Source: Melioribacteraceae bacterium (GTDB lineage: Bacteria; Bacteroidota; Ignavibacteria; Ignavibacteriales; Melioribacteraceae). Taken from it: 64,000 nt of DNA. Below are positions 28,133-38,102 of this stretch, in pieces (position 1 is the stretch's first letter; each line of letters starts with the position of its first letter). The notes beneath the pieces were generated by a model, which was not told the origin of the DNA, made no database searches, and saw only the letters and a list, made by a program, of their open reading frames with translations. The stretch spans positions 62,001 to 126,000 of the forward strand of contig JAFGMI010000032.1 in assembly GCA_016927595.1 (NCBI GenBank), in the 5' to 3' direction. The position numbers and the translations under genes are program-made.

Positions 28133-31100
28133 ATGAAAGCCACGCAAAGAATCTTGTCAGTGGTAGTTGCAGCATTAATTTCTTTTTCAACACTTTATGC
28201 TCAAAGCACAATCACACAGACAAAGTCATACTCGGCATTTACCAACTATTCGCATAATCATACATTCAACCAGTTTAATCCGCAGTTGGGTACCCTGACA
28301 AGTATTGAAGTAATATTGCAGATCAATACTCAGGGCGGTAGTATTATAATAGATAATGACGGTGGTTCGGCGGCAAGTGGTAATGCAGACTTCGGTTCAT
28401 CTGTGCAGATCAACAGTCCGACACACATGCTGGGACTACTGGGTCAGGTTCAAGCCTTTGTAACCAGTGCCTATAACCTCGATGCTGACGACGGCGACGG
28501 CGGAGTTTTCAGTGCCACTGGAACTGACGCAACCACAATACTGGGTGGAAATCAGAGTGCGCAGAATAGTGGTTTCGTAAGCGCTCCGGATTTCCCTTTT
28601 TATCAGGGTACAGGAACTTTCAATGTACAGGCTCAGGTATCTTCGTATCAAAACTATTTTATAGCCGGAGGCGCGCAGGCGCAAATTTCTCCGCCAACTG
28701 CCGAAAATACGGTCACTATTATTTATACATATACGCCTGCTTCTGTTGACCTGGCGATCAACAAAATAGTGAATATACCTAATCCGACTCTGAACACTAA
28801 TGTTACATATACAATTACACTGCAGAATCAAACTGCAACGCAGGCTGCAACCAACATCAAAGTTGAAGATATACTGCCTGCCGGACTTTTATATGTTTCA
28901 TCAACTCCTAGTGTTGGTACTTATAATAGCGGTACTGGTATCTGGGATCTTGGTACACATTATCTGACCGGCGGTTCCAGTCAAACTTTAACTATTGTTG
29001 CGCAGGCGATATCCGCCGGCAATTGGGACAATATTGCCCAGGTTAATTCCGTAGATCAGCCAGACCCTGATTCAACTCCGGATAATGATATACCGGCAGA
29101 GGATGATCAGGATAATATTCAAATTTCAGTTACTGCGCCGGAAGCCGATCTGGAATTAACAAAAATTGTAAATAACGCAACACCGAATCTCGGTGATGTT
29201 ATTCAATATACTGTGACCTTGACAAACAATGGTCCTTTCGCAGCATCAAATATTATTATAAGTGACCTGCTTCCATCTGGTGTTGCTTATGTATCTCATT
29301 CAGCTTCATCAGGCTCTTACAATACCGGAACCGGTCAATGGTCCATTTCGAATCTCGGTAATGGAAGCAGTGCAACTCTGCAGATAAATGTTAATGTAAC
29401 CGGAACGGGTACTATTATCAATGTTGCAGAAGTTATAAGTGCCGATCAGAATGACACAGATTCGCCGCATAATAATAACATACTGGCAGAAGATGACCAG
29501 GATGACGCAACAATTACAGTACCGCTGGTTTCTGATTTAAGTCTGACAAAAACAGTTGACAATAATACGCCTACAGCAGGCACTAATGTAACGTTCACCA
29601 TAACAGTAACTAACGACGGTCCCGATGCAGCTACAAACGTAGTTGTAACCGATTTACTCCCGGGCATATTTACTCCTATCATAAACGTAACCGAGTCGCA
29701 GGGAACCTATAATACGGGAACCGGAATCTGGACTGTGGGCAGCATCGCAAATGGTGCCAGCGCAATCCTTACGATTGAAGTCACATTTACGGGCGGTACT
29801 GCGACAAACATTGCAGAGATAACAACTTCCGACAATGACGACCCCGATTCAACACCGAACAATAATGTACTTCCTGAAGACGATGAGGATGCAGTACTGG
29901 TAACTAATCAGAATGCAGATATCAGTATAAATAAAGTTGTTAGCAATATACTGCCCAATGACGGTGAAACAATTACATATACAATTACAGCTACAAATAA
30001 CGGACCGAATAACACCACTAATCTGGAAATAACAGATCAGCTTCCGGCGGGCGTATTGTATGTATCTGATAATCCTTCCCAGGGCACATATAATTCAGTT
30101 ACCGGAGTATGGAGTGTCGGTTCCCTGGCAAACGGATTAACCGCAACTCTCGAACTAACAGGAACTGTATCGCTCGGAACATGTGCTCAAATTGATCTCG
30201 GTCCTGCTGAAGGATATAATGTATTTGTATTCGAAGACTTAAGCCAGCCTTCGGCAGACACTCAAGGTAAAATGGCTGTCGGAGGAAACGCATATCTTTC
30301 AGCTTACAGCGTAGGCGATAAACTCCCTGCTTCAGGCGGTACTGTCGATGTGCTTATAGTCGATGGCGACCTGCTGTTTGTTAGCGGTGATATATGGGGC
30401 GGCAACGTTGTCTACGGCAACTCAACCAACCTTCCAACTTCAACTGTAAGTATCAGGGATGGTTCGGTTATTAAAGGTAACCCGATAAACTTTACTGCTG
30501 CATATACTTATTTATCGAACTTATCGAACACACTTTCATCTTATACACAAAACGGTACGGTAGACTATGTATCAGGAGTTATGACGCTTACCGGTACTCA
30601 TCCGTACCTGAACGTGTTTAATGTTTCCGGCACTGATTTTTCAAATGCTAATTCGAGAATAATTGATGTGCCCGCAGGTTCAGGCGCACTTATTAATATT
30701 GACGGTTCATTTATTAATGTAAGCAGGGGAATTGATATTAAAGGGACGGGAATAAACAATATTTTATTCAATTTTTACCAGGCTACGCAACTTACTGTTG
30801 TTGCCGTTGATATTAAAGGAAGCGTTCTTGCACCTGATGCTGATTTATATTTCCCATCCGGTCTGATCAGCGGTCAGGTTGTTGTAAAATCGATGGTGGG
30901 AAGCGGACAGTTTAATAACAACCTGTTTATTGGAGATATTCCGTGCAGTTCCGAAATGGATAACTGCGCTACAGTTACTGGTTTGGATCAGGTCGATTTG
31001 AATTCCGGAAATGACAGCGATTGTGCCCTGATAAGTGTTGCCACAGATGTTCTCGGGTTGGGCAACTGGACTCTCTTCGGTAGCTTCCCCGAGCAGGAGA

Positions 31101-32251
31101 TAATTTGGACTCTCGAAGGCAACGGTGCAGGTAACATTTTTGCAGGCACAATCGGCGGAAGAATTTATAAAACCACTAACGGAGGAGCTTCGTGGATCAG
31201 CGTTCAGGCTCCTACAACAACTAATATTACTGTTCTGGAAGTCACATCAACAGGCGATATTTATGTGGGAACAGATGGTGGTCTTTATTACTCGCTTGAT
31301 GGTGGCAGCACATGGAATACATCGCCTTCTTCTCCCAATTATGTAAGAGATATTCAGATTGACGAACTAACTGGCGATATGTATGTAGGCACATGGGGAT
31401 TTGGCGTTTATAAGAGTACCAACAACGGTGTTACCTGGAATCAGATTAATAACGGTCTTGAACCGTTCCTTGTTGTTAATAGTGTCGCAACTGATGGAAA
31501 CAGCCATTTGTATGCCGCAACATTTGGTGGCGGTATATTCAAATCAATCAACGGTGGTACGAGCTGGTTTAACACAAATCTCGGCTATGCATTTGTTTGG
31601 GATCTCGACGTTACAAGCAACGATAATGTTTATGCTGCAACATACGGTGGTGGTGTCTTCAGATCCACAAATGCCGGCAGTTCATGGGACGATATAACTT
31701 CTCTGCTGGATCTGTATTATACCTATCAGATAGGAATTGATCAATTCGATAACGTATTCGTGAGTACATGGACAGGCGGTATTTATAAACTGACGGGTCT
31801 TGCCCCGAAAATATCTTTCTCCGGTTCTCTCAGTTCAACGATGTGGGAAAACGTAGGACTTAACGGATACGGAGTAAGTTCACTTATGATTGATAATGAC
31901 TCGGGTCTGCTTTTTGCAGGTTCTGATAAAGGTCAGATATACTCAACATCAATTATAACAGATGTTGATGAAATAGTCGAAGTCCCGGAAGAATACCGAT
32001 TGGATCAAAATTATCCTAATCCTTTTAATCCGTCTACAACTATAAAGGTTGCAGTTGCTAAGACTGGTAAATATTCGGTCAGTGTATTCAATGTACTGGG
32101 CGAAGAAGTAGCATCTGTCTTTGACGGACAACTTGATGCAGGATATTACGACTTCAGTTTTAATGCACGAAATCTTTCAAGCGGAGTTTATCTCTATTCG
32201 CTTAAAGGCGATAATGTGAATATTACCCGAAAGATGATACTGCTGAAATAA
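28133..32251 (+). CDS. Giant T9SS-exported protein 1: anchor-E, DUF11, anchor-A, propeller
   Basis: 1372 residues; ATG 28133 follows GGGG by six bases and opens a signal peptide ending TLYAQS. Residues about 20-195 match a choice-of-anchor-E domain (FNQFNPQLGTLTSIEVILQI). Four DUF11 beta-sandwich repeats follow (about 200-685; for example DLELTKIVNN with LTNNGP and EVISADQNDTD). The fourth is split by a choice-of-anchor-A domain (about 687-938, IDLGPAEGYNVFVFED, KMAVGGNAYLSAYSVGDKLP) and resumes with CATVTGLDQVDLNSG. A BNR/Ycf48-like propeller spans about 975-1270 (GTWGFGVYKSTNNGVTWNQI). The C-terminal T9SS sorting domain (1288-1372) starts YRLDQNYPNPFNPSTT and contains LSSGVYLYSL. It should be secreted or surface-anchored; an adhesive or structural role is inferred. 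It is a partial paralogue of the protein at 41833. Confidence 0.9.
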   Translation: MKATQRILSVVVAALISFSTLYAQSTITQTKSYSAFTNYSHNHTFNQFNPQLGTLTSIEVILQINTQGGSIIIDNDGGSAASGNADFGSSVQINSPTHMLGLLGQVQAFVTSAYNLDADDGDGGVFSATGTDATTILGGNQSAQNSGFVSAPDFPFYQGTGTFNVQAQVSSYQNYFIAGGAQAQISPPTAENTVTIIYTYTPASVDLAINKIVNIPNPTLNTNVTYTITLQNQTATQAATNIKVEDILPAGLLYVSSTPSVGTYNSGTGIWDLGTHYLTGGSSQTLTIVAQAISAGNWDNIAQVNSVDQPDPDSTPDNDIPAEDDQDNIQISVTAPEADLELTKIVNNATPNLGDVIQYTVTLTNNGPFAASNIIISDLLPSGVAYVSHSASSGSYNTGTGQWSISNLGNGSSATLQINVNVTGTGTIINVAEVISADQNDTDSPHNNNILAEDDQDDATITVPLVSDLSLTKTVDNNTPTAGTNVTFTITVTNDGPDAATNVVVTDLLPGIFTPIINVTESQGTYNTGTGIWTVGSIANGASAILTIEVTFTGGTATNIAEITTSDNDDPDSTPNNNVLPEDDEDAVLVTNQNADISINKVVSNILPNDGETITYTITATNNGPNNTTNLEITDQLPAGVLYVSDNPSQGTYNSVTGVWSVGSLANGLTATLELTGTVSLGTCAQIDLGPAEGYNVFVFEDLSQPSADTQGKMAVGGNAYLSAYSVGDKLPASGGTVDVLIVDGDLLFVSGDIWGGNVVYGNSTNLPTSTVSIRDGSVIKGNPINFTAAYTYLSNLSNTLSSYTQNGTVDYVSGVMTLTGTHPYLNVFNVSGTDFSNANSRIIDVPAGSGALINIDGSFINVSRGIDIKGTGINNILFNFYQATQLTVVAVDIKGSVLAPDADLYFPSGLISGQVVVKSMVGSGQFNNNLFIGDIPCSSEMDNCATVTGLDQVDLNSGNDSDCALISVATDVLGLGNWTLFGSFPEQEIIWTLEGNGAGNIFAGTIGGRIYKTTNGGASWISVQAPTTTNITVLEVTSTGDIYVGTDGGLYYSLDGGSTWNTSPSSPNYVRDIQIDELTGDMYVGTWGFGVYKSTNNGVTWNQINNGLEPFLVVNSVATDGNSHLYAATFGGGIFKSINGGTSWFNTNLGYAFVWDLDVTSNDNVYAATYGGGVFRSTNAGSSWDDITSLLDLYYTYQIGIDQFDNVFVSTWTGGIYKLTGLAPKISFSGSLSSTMWENVGLNGYGVSSLMIDNDSGLLFAGSDKGQIYSTSIITDVDEIVEVPEEYRLDQNYPNPFNPSTTIKVAVAKTGKYSVSVFNVLGEEVASVFDGQLDAGYYDFSFNARNLSSGVYLYSLKGDNVNITRKMILLK

Positions 32252-32268
32252 TAATTTTAACAATTTAG

Positions 32269-32300
32269 AAAAGGGGCTTTACAAGCCCCTTTTTTATTTT
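32269..32300 (+). terminator. Intrinsic terminator of giant protein 1
   Basis: Stem AAAAGGGGCTT with AAGCCCCTTTT around a 3-nt loop, then a T-run, 17 bp after the stop. A near-copy follows the second giant gene. Confidence 0.88.
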
Positions 32301-32509
32301 AAACATTCCGTAATTATCCGGTTATAATCTAAGTACTTATGTGTTTTAAAATGCATGACATTCTCAAAATAAAACAACCAAATATTATACAAAACCAAAT
32401 AAATCCTCGAAATCAAATCATTTACCTAACTTTCAGCTCCGGCATCATTATTGGTTAATCATAATCAACTCGTTGTTTGTTTATTAAATTTTCTGATTAA
32501 ATCCAGATA

Positions 32510-32570
32510 GGCGGCAAAGATAATCTTTTTAATGGCTGGGAAATTGATTATTGATGCCGCCGTTTTTTTT
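32510..32570 (+). ncRNA. Structured 3' element with GGCUGGG loop, copy 1
   Basis: An outer GGCGGC/GCCGCC stem (32510-32515 with 32556-32561) encloses a 3x3 internal loop, an inner stem GATAATC/GATTATT (32519-32525 with 32546-32552) and an apical loop with GGCTGGG at 32534-32540. Eight Ts follow, so this copy also has the form of a terminator or of the 3' end of a small RNA. It lies 209 bp beyond the terminator of giant gene 1. The second copy at 47510 keeps loop and outer stem while the inner stem differs with pairing retained. The preceding stretch 32301-32509 is AT-rich and shows no gene. Confidence 0.55.
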
Positions 32571-32590
32571 GAATTGAAAACCAGCATATA

Positions 32591-32618
32591 AAAAAGGGAT
32601 TCTGAAGAATCCCTTTTT
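32591..32618. terminator. Bidirectional terminator
   Basis: Perfect 12-bp stem AAAAAGGGATTC with GAATCCCTTTTT, TGAA loop, A/T tracts on both sides. On the minus strand it ends the pilin-like operon 22 bp after the last stop codon. Confidence 0.87.
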
Positions 32619-32640
32619 GCATTAAAGACCTTTGAATTAT

Positions 32641-33909
32641 CTATTCATACCAGGAAACAATCTCAAAAGCACCTGTGCCCGGAAATGCCGGCGGCGAGGC
32701 AAGCATAAACCTGTCGTCATACATATACCTTTTATTAAAACCGCTTACTGTTCCACCGCTGCTGAATGTACCCACTGCTCTTCGGGTGCTTTGCTGAATA
32801 CCACCCAACAAATTTATATTCCCGCCCACGGGTCTGCTCGCGTAATCTTCGGCTCCGAATCCCCCGCTTTCGGAATACATCGAAGCATGAATATTAATGT
32901 TGCTGTTGTTGGCAGTGTTGTTGGTTATCATTATATCGTTTTTGGCTACAATACCAAGCATATCCGTTGATGCGGGATTTACCTGAGGGTCTGTTTCATA
33001 TATAAGATCGTCATCCAGAAATACTTTTCCGTTCGAAATCGAATTGCTTGAAACGCCAACTGTGTATGCGCCTTTAACTGTTCCCTTTAATCTTAGTACG
33101 GAATTTTGTGCAAATATCACACCGTTCGGTGCGAAGGAAGTTGCCAAAACCGAAGTATCGGGATCATTTTTTGAAAATCTGAATTTTATACTGTCAGTAT
33201 CAAATGTTAAGAATACAGTGTCCTGCCCGGTAAACTTTGCACCTCCGGCAGAAACTAGTTCGACATTGGATACCCCGTCGGCGGGCATAGGCAGATCAAC
33301 ACCGTTCTCAAATCCGCCGAGGAATTGCGGATCCGAATCTGAAACCCATACCTGTCTCCATTCCCAACGCCATGTGCTTACCTGAACATATTTCCATTCA
33401 TAATGTCCGTAAGTATTAAGATCGTTCTGGCAGGTAACCTTTCCAAAAAATACCGGCTCATATGCAACGTTTAAATCGCCCTGTACATGCATTGGTCCCC
33501 ATACGGTATCGCCCGAAGTCCACCAAATATTTGAAGGCTCGTATGCCGAGTAATATGCAAACTTGGAAAATTTACTAGGCTGAAGTATAACGCGGACGGT
33601 GTCAATATAACCTTTGTATGAACTGATAGTTGTTACCGTAATTGTCGTTGAAGAGGCGTTTACATATGTACTGTATGTTCCTCCGCTGAATGGAATGTCC
33701 TGGAATCCATCCGCCCAGTTATTATCAAAAAATATTTTATTTGCTGCAATATTGGCACCGCTAATAGCAATATTATGCGAAATTGTTTTTTCGAAATAAT
33801 CTGAAAAATTGTCCACCGAATCCACCGTTAACCGGTTGAAATTATAACCGACAAACAGAAAAATAGTTGAGAATCCCAGCACAATTAATATTGAAGCTTT
33901 TCCACCCAT
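32641..33909 (-). CDS. PilX-like membrane-anchored protein, left operon
   Basis: 422 residues, third gene of the left operon. It has one N-terminal transmembrane helix immediately after the start (MGGKASILIVLGFSTIFLFV), then ISHNIAISGANIAANKIFF, which aligns in pattern with the helix following the membrane segment of PilX. The rest is a beta-helix-like domain of the PilX/DUF4900 kind (PMHVQGDLNVAYEPVFFGKV, VIFAQNSVLRLKGTVKGAYT, MLGIVAKNDIMITNN). There is no prepilin peptidase site. It begins 1 bp after the PilW-like stop. Unlike the right-hand copies it has an insertion with several Trp residues (STWRWEWRQVWVSD). A role in a pilus-like or envelope structure is inferred. Confidence 0.7.
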   Translation of the reverse strand: MGGKASILIVLGFSTIFLFVGYNFNRLTVDSVDNFSDYFEKTISHNIAISGANIAANKIFFDNNWADGFQDIPFSGGTYSTYVNASSTTITVTTISSYKGYIDTVRVILQPSKFSKFAYYSAYEPSNIWWTSGDTVWGPMHVQGDLNVAYEPVFFGKVTCQNDLNTYGHYEWKYVQVSTWRWEWRQVWVSDSDPQFLGGFENGVDLPMPADGVSNVELVSAGGAKFTGQDTVFLTFDTDSIKFRFSKNDPDTSVLATSFAPNGVIFAQNSVLRLKGTVKGAYTVGVSSNSISNGKVFLDDDLIYETDPQVNPASTDMLGIVAKNDIMITNNTANNSNINIHASMYSESGGFGAEDYASRPVGGNINLLGGIQQSTRRAVGTFSSGGTVSGFNKRYMYDDRFMLASPPAFPGTGAFEIVSWYE

Positions 33910-33910
33910 C

Positions 33911-34510
33911 TTATCTGTTCCTTAAGTTTCTTGCGGCTAATCGGATTTGTCTCCAGAATGCAGTAGTATATTCCTGATCGTATCCGGAAGTATTCTCTAC
34001 TTTCAGGTCTATCTGCATGGAATAAATAAGGCTGGGTTGTATTATCGGGTAGTTTAGAGTATTGCCAAGTGCATCAAAGTAGGTAATCTTAAATTCTGTT
34101 ATTCCAAGATTGGCACCCACAGGATTGTTGTTGTTTACTATTCTGTAAAGCATACGGTCGTTGGGATTCTGAGTCATGTTCAACTCTGCTTTGGTTCCCA
34201 GGTAGTATCTTAGTGTATCTACCGTACCGTCTTTATCGGTGTCTGTAAGAAAGGATATTGCAGATGTATCGGCGGCAATGATTGCTGCTGCCGGATTCGG
34301 AATTTTATTCCATGTGGAGCAGTAACCGATTTTCCGGAAATCGTGTTCAAGTAATTGTACGGTTTCTACCAGATTTTTCTGGATAATAAGTTCACCGTTG
34401 TTTATGTATGAGTTCTTTACCGCAGCATCATTAATTCGCAGCAGAATCAGGAAAAGAAAACCACCTATTAGACTTGAGCCAAGTATGTCAATTAAAGTAC
34501 TGAATCCCAT
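33911..34510 (-). CDS. PilW-like membrane-anchored protein, left operon
   Basis: 199 residues. An N-terminal hydrophobic helix (STLIDILGSSLIGGFLFLIL) begins a few residues after the start. NLVETVQLLEHDFRKIGYC matches the PilW/GspJ pattern of a helix ending in DhRkhGY. The remainder is beta-rich with a FLTDTDKDGTVDTLRYYL segment shared with the right-hand paralogue at 38712. No GFTLIE-type cleavage motif is present. It lies 3 bp after the PilV-like gene and 1 bp before the PilX-like gene. Confidence 0.7.
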   Translation of the reverse strand: MGFSTLIDILGSSLIGGFLFLILLRINDAAVKNSYINNGELIIQKNLVETVQLLEHDFRKIGYCSTWNKIPNPAAAIIAADTSAISFLTDTDKDGTVDTLRYYLGTKAELNMTQNPNDRMLYRIVNNNNPVGANLGITEFKITYFDALGNTLNYPIIQPSLIYSMQIDLKVENTSGYDQEYTTAFWRQIRLAARNLRNR

Positions 34511-34513
34511 AAC

Positions 34514-35020
34514 TCACCTGAAATACCAGTAACTGTAAATTGTTGACATCCTGATCGTATCAGTCATCGATGGGCTGGATATCTGCACCAGAAGACGCTT
34601 ATACCAGGTCTGATAATTAACGGGACTATCGGGCTGGGAGGGAATGACGTAATCCACCGAACAGTTTATATTGAATACACCGAGCAGTAACGAATCTACT
34701 TTAAAAGTATCGGGCATGGAGAAACCGTCGAAATCATCAAAATCGTTGAATACCTGTCTGAATTCGAGCCCTTCGGGTCCCAGTGCATCATAACCGGTTA
34801 ATTGTGCAAGGTTTGAAACGGCACCGGAATCACTCGCGGCATCAAATGCTTTACTGCCCGCTTCTTCGATTATTGATGAAGCCAGTGATATTGCTATTAC
34901 ATTAAACTTGGAAGTCAGAAGAACATCACTGGTAGTAAGGAAACTGCTGTTTGTTCTGAGGATTACCATAGATAATAAAATCATGGCACCCATTGTGATC
35001 ATCATCTGACTAGAGTTCAT
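34514..35020 (-). CDS. PilV-like membrane-anchored protein, left operon
   Basis: 168 residues, first gene of the left operon. The N-terminal helix is MITMGAMILLSMVIL, followed by NVIAISLASSIIEEAGSKAFD, which recalls the helix of PilV/GspI-type pseudopilins, then a small beta-domain with FNDFDDFDGFSMPDTF. The paralogue at 38216 has the equivalent FDDVDDFNGIATVDTTTR. No prepilin peptidase motif. The upstream 314-bp gap is shared with the histidine kinase gene on the opposite strand. Confidence 0.68.
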   Translation of the reverse strand: MNSSQMMITMGAMILLSMVILRTNSSFLTTSDVLLTSKFNVIAISLASSIIEEAGSKAFDAASDSGAVSNLAQLTGYDALGPEGLEFRQVFNDFDDFDGFSMPDTFKVDSLLLGVFNINCSVDYVIPSQPDSPVNYQTWYKRLLVQISSPSMTDTIRMSTIYSYWYFR

Positions 35021-35193
35021 GGGGTTTTCTCTTTTCTACAATGAAGCCTTACTCAAAATACATTCCAAAAAAAAATCTCAATTTAGACTATAATAATTGT
35101 TTTTATTTTGTATTTAATTAATACACAGGTAATAATTACACGTTCAAACGGAAATATTACCTGAATTCCAATAAGCAGCAGATAAAGTATTGC

Positions 35194-35220
35194 TAGTAAA
35201 AAATTACTATTAATATAGTA
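35194..35220. promoter_or_regulatory. Overlapping TTACTA/TAGTAA palindromes
   Basis: TAGTAA-N4-TTACTA (35194-35209) overlaps TACTAT-N4-ATAGTA (35205-35220), both perfect. TTACTATTAATATA at 35204-35217 matches TTACTATAGATATA upstream of the right operon at 12 of 14 positions. It sits between the left operon and the kinase gene, a suitable place for the NarL-type regulator to bind. The remaining part of the 314-bp gap is AT-rich. Confidence 0.45.
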
Positions 35221-35269
35221 TGTTTTATTTCAAAATCAATGCTAATTATAATTAATTGACAAAAATCAT

Positions 35270-35300
35270 TTGTTTTTTATTATTTTCCTTATAAATTTTG
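35270..35300 (+). promoter_or_regulatory. Possible promoter of the CHASE4 kinase gene
   Basis: TTG at 35270-35272, 19 bases, then TAAATTTTG at 35292-35300, one base longer than the TAnnTTTG consensus. It is about 35 bp before the ATG. Confidence 0.3.
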
Positions 35301-35334
35301 TGCGGTTCGTGGGGAACTTATAAATTATAACAGA

Positions 35335-37428
35335 ATGGTGAACAGAGTCTTCATGAACTTTAACATAAGAAATAAATTATTACTAATAATCGCTCCCTTT
35401 CTTCTTTCTTTTCTGCTAGCAATTTTCATTATTGTACATTTGCAAAAGAGCGAAGTTGAGAAGTTGAACGCTGCTTCGGTTACTGAAAAATCCAGGGCGT
35501 TCGATTCACTGCTTGTACTCGATTCGTATGACTTAATTACGCTTATATATGAAGAATACGGTTTCTGGATAGATCTTGCGGATTATATCAGAAAACCTGA
35601 TCCGGAGTTTGCGAAATATAATATTGATTTCCTGCTTTCTGCTTACGGATTCGATGCCCTCTGGGTTATGGATTCATCGTTTAATATTATCCATAATAAT
35701 TATTTAAATAATTCCTTTTCGGATCTGCCCGAAATAAGATCGCAGGAATATTTAAACAGGCTCAAAAAGAAAAAAGGCTTGAACAGTTACGGATATCATA
35801 ACGGCAGACTGGTTCATATTATATCCACTACGGTACATAAAAGTTATGAAGATTTTGAAAACGGCATATCGGATGGATTATTAATAACTGCCCGGGAACT
35901 GGATGAAAATAAACTGAATCTGTTAGAGTCAGCGCTTAATGCAGAAATTGATGTAATCGATTCCAGACGAAGCGCAGAATACAGCGAAGAAACAATCAAG
36001 TTCTTCTATAATTGGATGAGCGAGCCAGTAGGAGCCGCTGTTATAAAGTTTGATAAGGACCTTGTTCAAAATGTTTTCAATTCATCTGATATCATTCTGT
36101 ATCTCTTTCTGGGTTTCGGATTATTAATTACTGTTGTCTTTTTTATTCTGGTTACCAGAATTATAAGCAAGCCGCTTGATAAAATTACACATGCTCTCAA
36201 TACTGAAAGCGATAACGTGCTCGGTGAGATCACAAAAAGGGAAGATGAATTTGGAAAAATAAGCAGGGTAATTTCGGAGTTCTTTGGGCAGAAAAAAATC
36301 CTGCTTGAGCAGATCGCGGAAAAAGAAGCTGCTCAAATTGAACTGAAGGGTATGTACACTAATCTTGAAAAACTTGTTATAGAAAGATCTAAAGAGATAA
36401 AATCGGTTCTCGAACAATCGCCGCTTGCTATCGGAATTTTTAATGCAGGCGGATCGCTGCTTAACTGCAATGCAAATTTCAGAAAAAAGCTTCTGTCGGA
36501 TGAAGAAAAACTGAATTTAAATGGTCTTCTCGATTTGCTGGAACTTGATTCAGACAAAATAAGGGAGGATTTCCGGAATTTAATTCGAAGAGGTACATAT
36601 TTTACAATTGAGAAGCACGGTATAAAAGGAAACAAGACAGGTTATACTCTGCACAATAAAGAAGCCTGGGTAAGAATACAGTTCTATGCAATTGAGGACG
36701 GTTCGGGAAACATAACGCGATTTGTAATTGCTGTTGAAGAAAAAACCGAATATGAAAATGCACTCCGGATAAATCAGAGGTTTTTAGAGCAGAAAAAGAT
36801 ATCGGAATCGGTTCTGGTCGCACAGGAAGAGGAGAGAAGAAGAATATCTAAAGATATACACGACAGTATCGGTCAAATGCTTATGACTGCTCATCTGTTC
36901 GTGGAAAATCATCTTAAAGAGCATAAGGGAAATAACGAAGATATTATGAGGGTAAATGATATTCTCGCCTCCATAAACACTGAAATCAGGAATGTAATCA
37001 ACGATCTTCACCCCATCGATCTTGAAAGGTTCGGTCTGGTAAAAGCAGTCGATGTAATGTGTAAGAACTTCTCCAAATTCTCTGATGTTGCTGTGGATTT
37101 TAAATCGTACGATATTCCGGATAATCTAAATTTGTCGTACCAGATAAATATCTACAGAATTATTCAGGAAATATTGAAAAATGTAAGAGAACATTCGGAG
37201 GCTGGTGAGGTTACAATAGAGCTTTTTTACAGGGACGATAATCTTTACCTGAATGCTGAGGACAATGGAAAAGGATTTGAATATAAGAAAGAAGACATAT
37301 TGTTAAAAAAAGGGCGGGGATTAAAAAATATTATTAACAGAGGTGAGTTTTTCGGTGGTATAGTCGATATCTCATCCTCCGTAGGTAATGGAACATCAAT
37401 AAGTATAAAGGTGCCGGTAAATGAATAA
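35335..37428 (+). CDS. CHASE4-HAMP-PAS histidine kinase (HisKA_3 type)
   Basis: 697-residue membrane sensor kinase. Transmembrane helix 1 is about 13-36 (LLLIIAPFLLSFLLAIFIIV); a periplasmic CHASE4-like domain follows (about 40-250, LITLIYEEYGFWIDLADYIR); helix 2 is ILYLFLGFGLLITVVFFILV, then HAMP (RIISKPLDKITHAL). A coiled coil and a PAS domain (IKSVLEQSPLAIGIFNAGGS) precede the HisKA_3 box EEERRRISKDIHDSIGQML with H509, and the ATPase domain (QEILKNVREHSE, EDNGKGFEYKK, GRGLKNIINRGEFFGG). The response regulator starts 8 bp before the stop, so they are a coupled pair. It lies exactly between the two pilin-like operons and is their likely regulator. Confidence 0.92.
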   Translation: MVNRVFMNFNIRNKLLLIIAPFLLSFLLAIFIIVHLQKSEVEKLNAASVTEKSRAFDSLLVLDSYDLITLIYEEYGFWIDLADYIRKPDPEFAKYNIDFLLSAYGFDALWVMDSSFNIIHNNYLNNSFSDLPEIRSQEYLNRLKKKKGLNSYGYHNGRLVHIISTTVHKSYEDFENGISDGLLITARELDENKLNLLESALNAEIDVIDSRRSAEYSEETIKFFYNWMSEPVGAAVIKFDKDLVQNVFNSSDIILYLFLGFGLLITVVFFILVTRIISKPLDKITHALNTESDNVLGEITKREDEFGKISRVISEFFGQKKILLEQIAEKEAAQIELKGMYTNLEKLVIERSKEIKSVLEQSPLAIGIFNAGGSLLNCNANFRKKLLSDEEKLNLNGLLDLLELDSDKIREDFRNLIRRGTYFTIEKHGIKGNKTGYTLHNKEAWVRIQFYAIEDGSGNITRFVIAVEEKTEYENALRINQRFLEQKKISESVLVAQEEERRRISKDIHDSIGQMLMTAHLFVENHLKEHKGNNEDIMRVNDILASINTEIRNVINDLHPIDLERFGLVKAVDVMCKNFSKFSDVAVDFKSYDIPDNLNLSYQINIYRIIQEILKNVREHSEAGEVTIELFYRDDNLYLNAEDNGKGFEYKKEDILLKKGRGLKNIINRGEFFGGIVDISSSVGNGTSISIKVPVNE

Positions 37429-38074
37429 GATCAGCATAGTTATTTCAGACGATCACTTAATGTTCCGCGAAGGGATTAAAACGATGCTTGAAAAGGAAAA
37501 AATATTTTCTGTAGTCGGAGTAGCGGGCAATGCCAAAGAAACTATTGAGCAGATTGAGATCAATAAACCCGATGTTCTGCTGCTCGACATTAGTCTGGGT
37601 AATGCAAACGGAATAGATGTTGCGAAGCAGATAAGAACCACAAATACGTCCACAAAGATTATTATGCTTACAATGCACAAAAATGAAAACTATATAAAGG
37701 AGGCAATTTTTTCTAAAATTGACGGATATGTATTAAAGTCGGAGGAGATTTCAGAATTAAAAACCGCAATTCTGAGCGTTATTAAAGGTGGTCTTTATAT
37801 TTCTGCAGAGAGCAGGGAAGATACAACAATAAATCTGGGGGAAAGGGAGTCAAGAATTCCAAGAAACATTGATTCCGACAAAGTACTCACCAAAAGGGAA
37901 GTTGAAATTGTTAAATTAATAGCTGAAGGCAATACGTATCAGCAGATTTCTGAAAAACTGTTTATAAGCCAGTATACGGTCATAAACCACAGGCAGAACA
38001 TTTCTCACAAGCTTGGATTGAAATCGAACATGGCAATTGTTCAGTATGCCCAGAAAATGGGACTGATCGGCTGA
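37421..38074 (+). CDS. NarL/FixJ-family response regulator
   Basis: 217-residue regulator. The receiver domain (about 3-120) has acidic residues SDDHL, phospho-acceptor D56 in VLLLDISLGNANG and lysine in VLKSEEI. The C-terminal LuxR-type HTH is about 150-215 (LTKREVEIVKLIAEGNTYQQ; EKLFISQYTVINHRQNISHK). Partner of the upstream CHASE4 kinase by 8-bp overlap. NarL-type proteins bind inverted repeats of about 7 bp; the TTACTAT repeats at 35194-35220, 38103-38139 and 28003-28019 are candidates. Confidence 0.94.
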   Translation: MNKISIVISDDHLMFREGIKTMLEKEKIFSVVGVAGNAKETIEQIEINKPDVLLLDISLGNANGIDVAKQIRTTNTSTKIIMLTMHKNENYIKEAIFSKIDGYVLKSEEISELKTAILSVIKGGLYISAESREDTTINLGERESRIPRNIDSDKVLTKREVEIVKLIAEGNTYQQISEKLFISQYTVINHRQNISHKLGLKSNMAIVQYAQKMGLIG

Positions 38075-38102
38075 CCGTGCCCGCCAACACAACTAGCAAA
38101 AA

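Noticed and set aside
28436-28831. 131-residue antisense frame within giant gene 1
   Set aside because: Composition is rich in Arg, Ser and Ile without motifs, as expected for a shadow frame.
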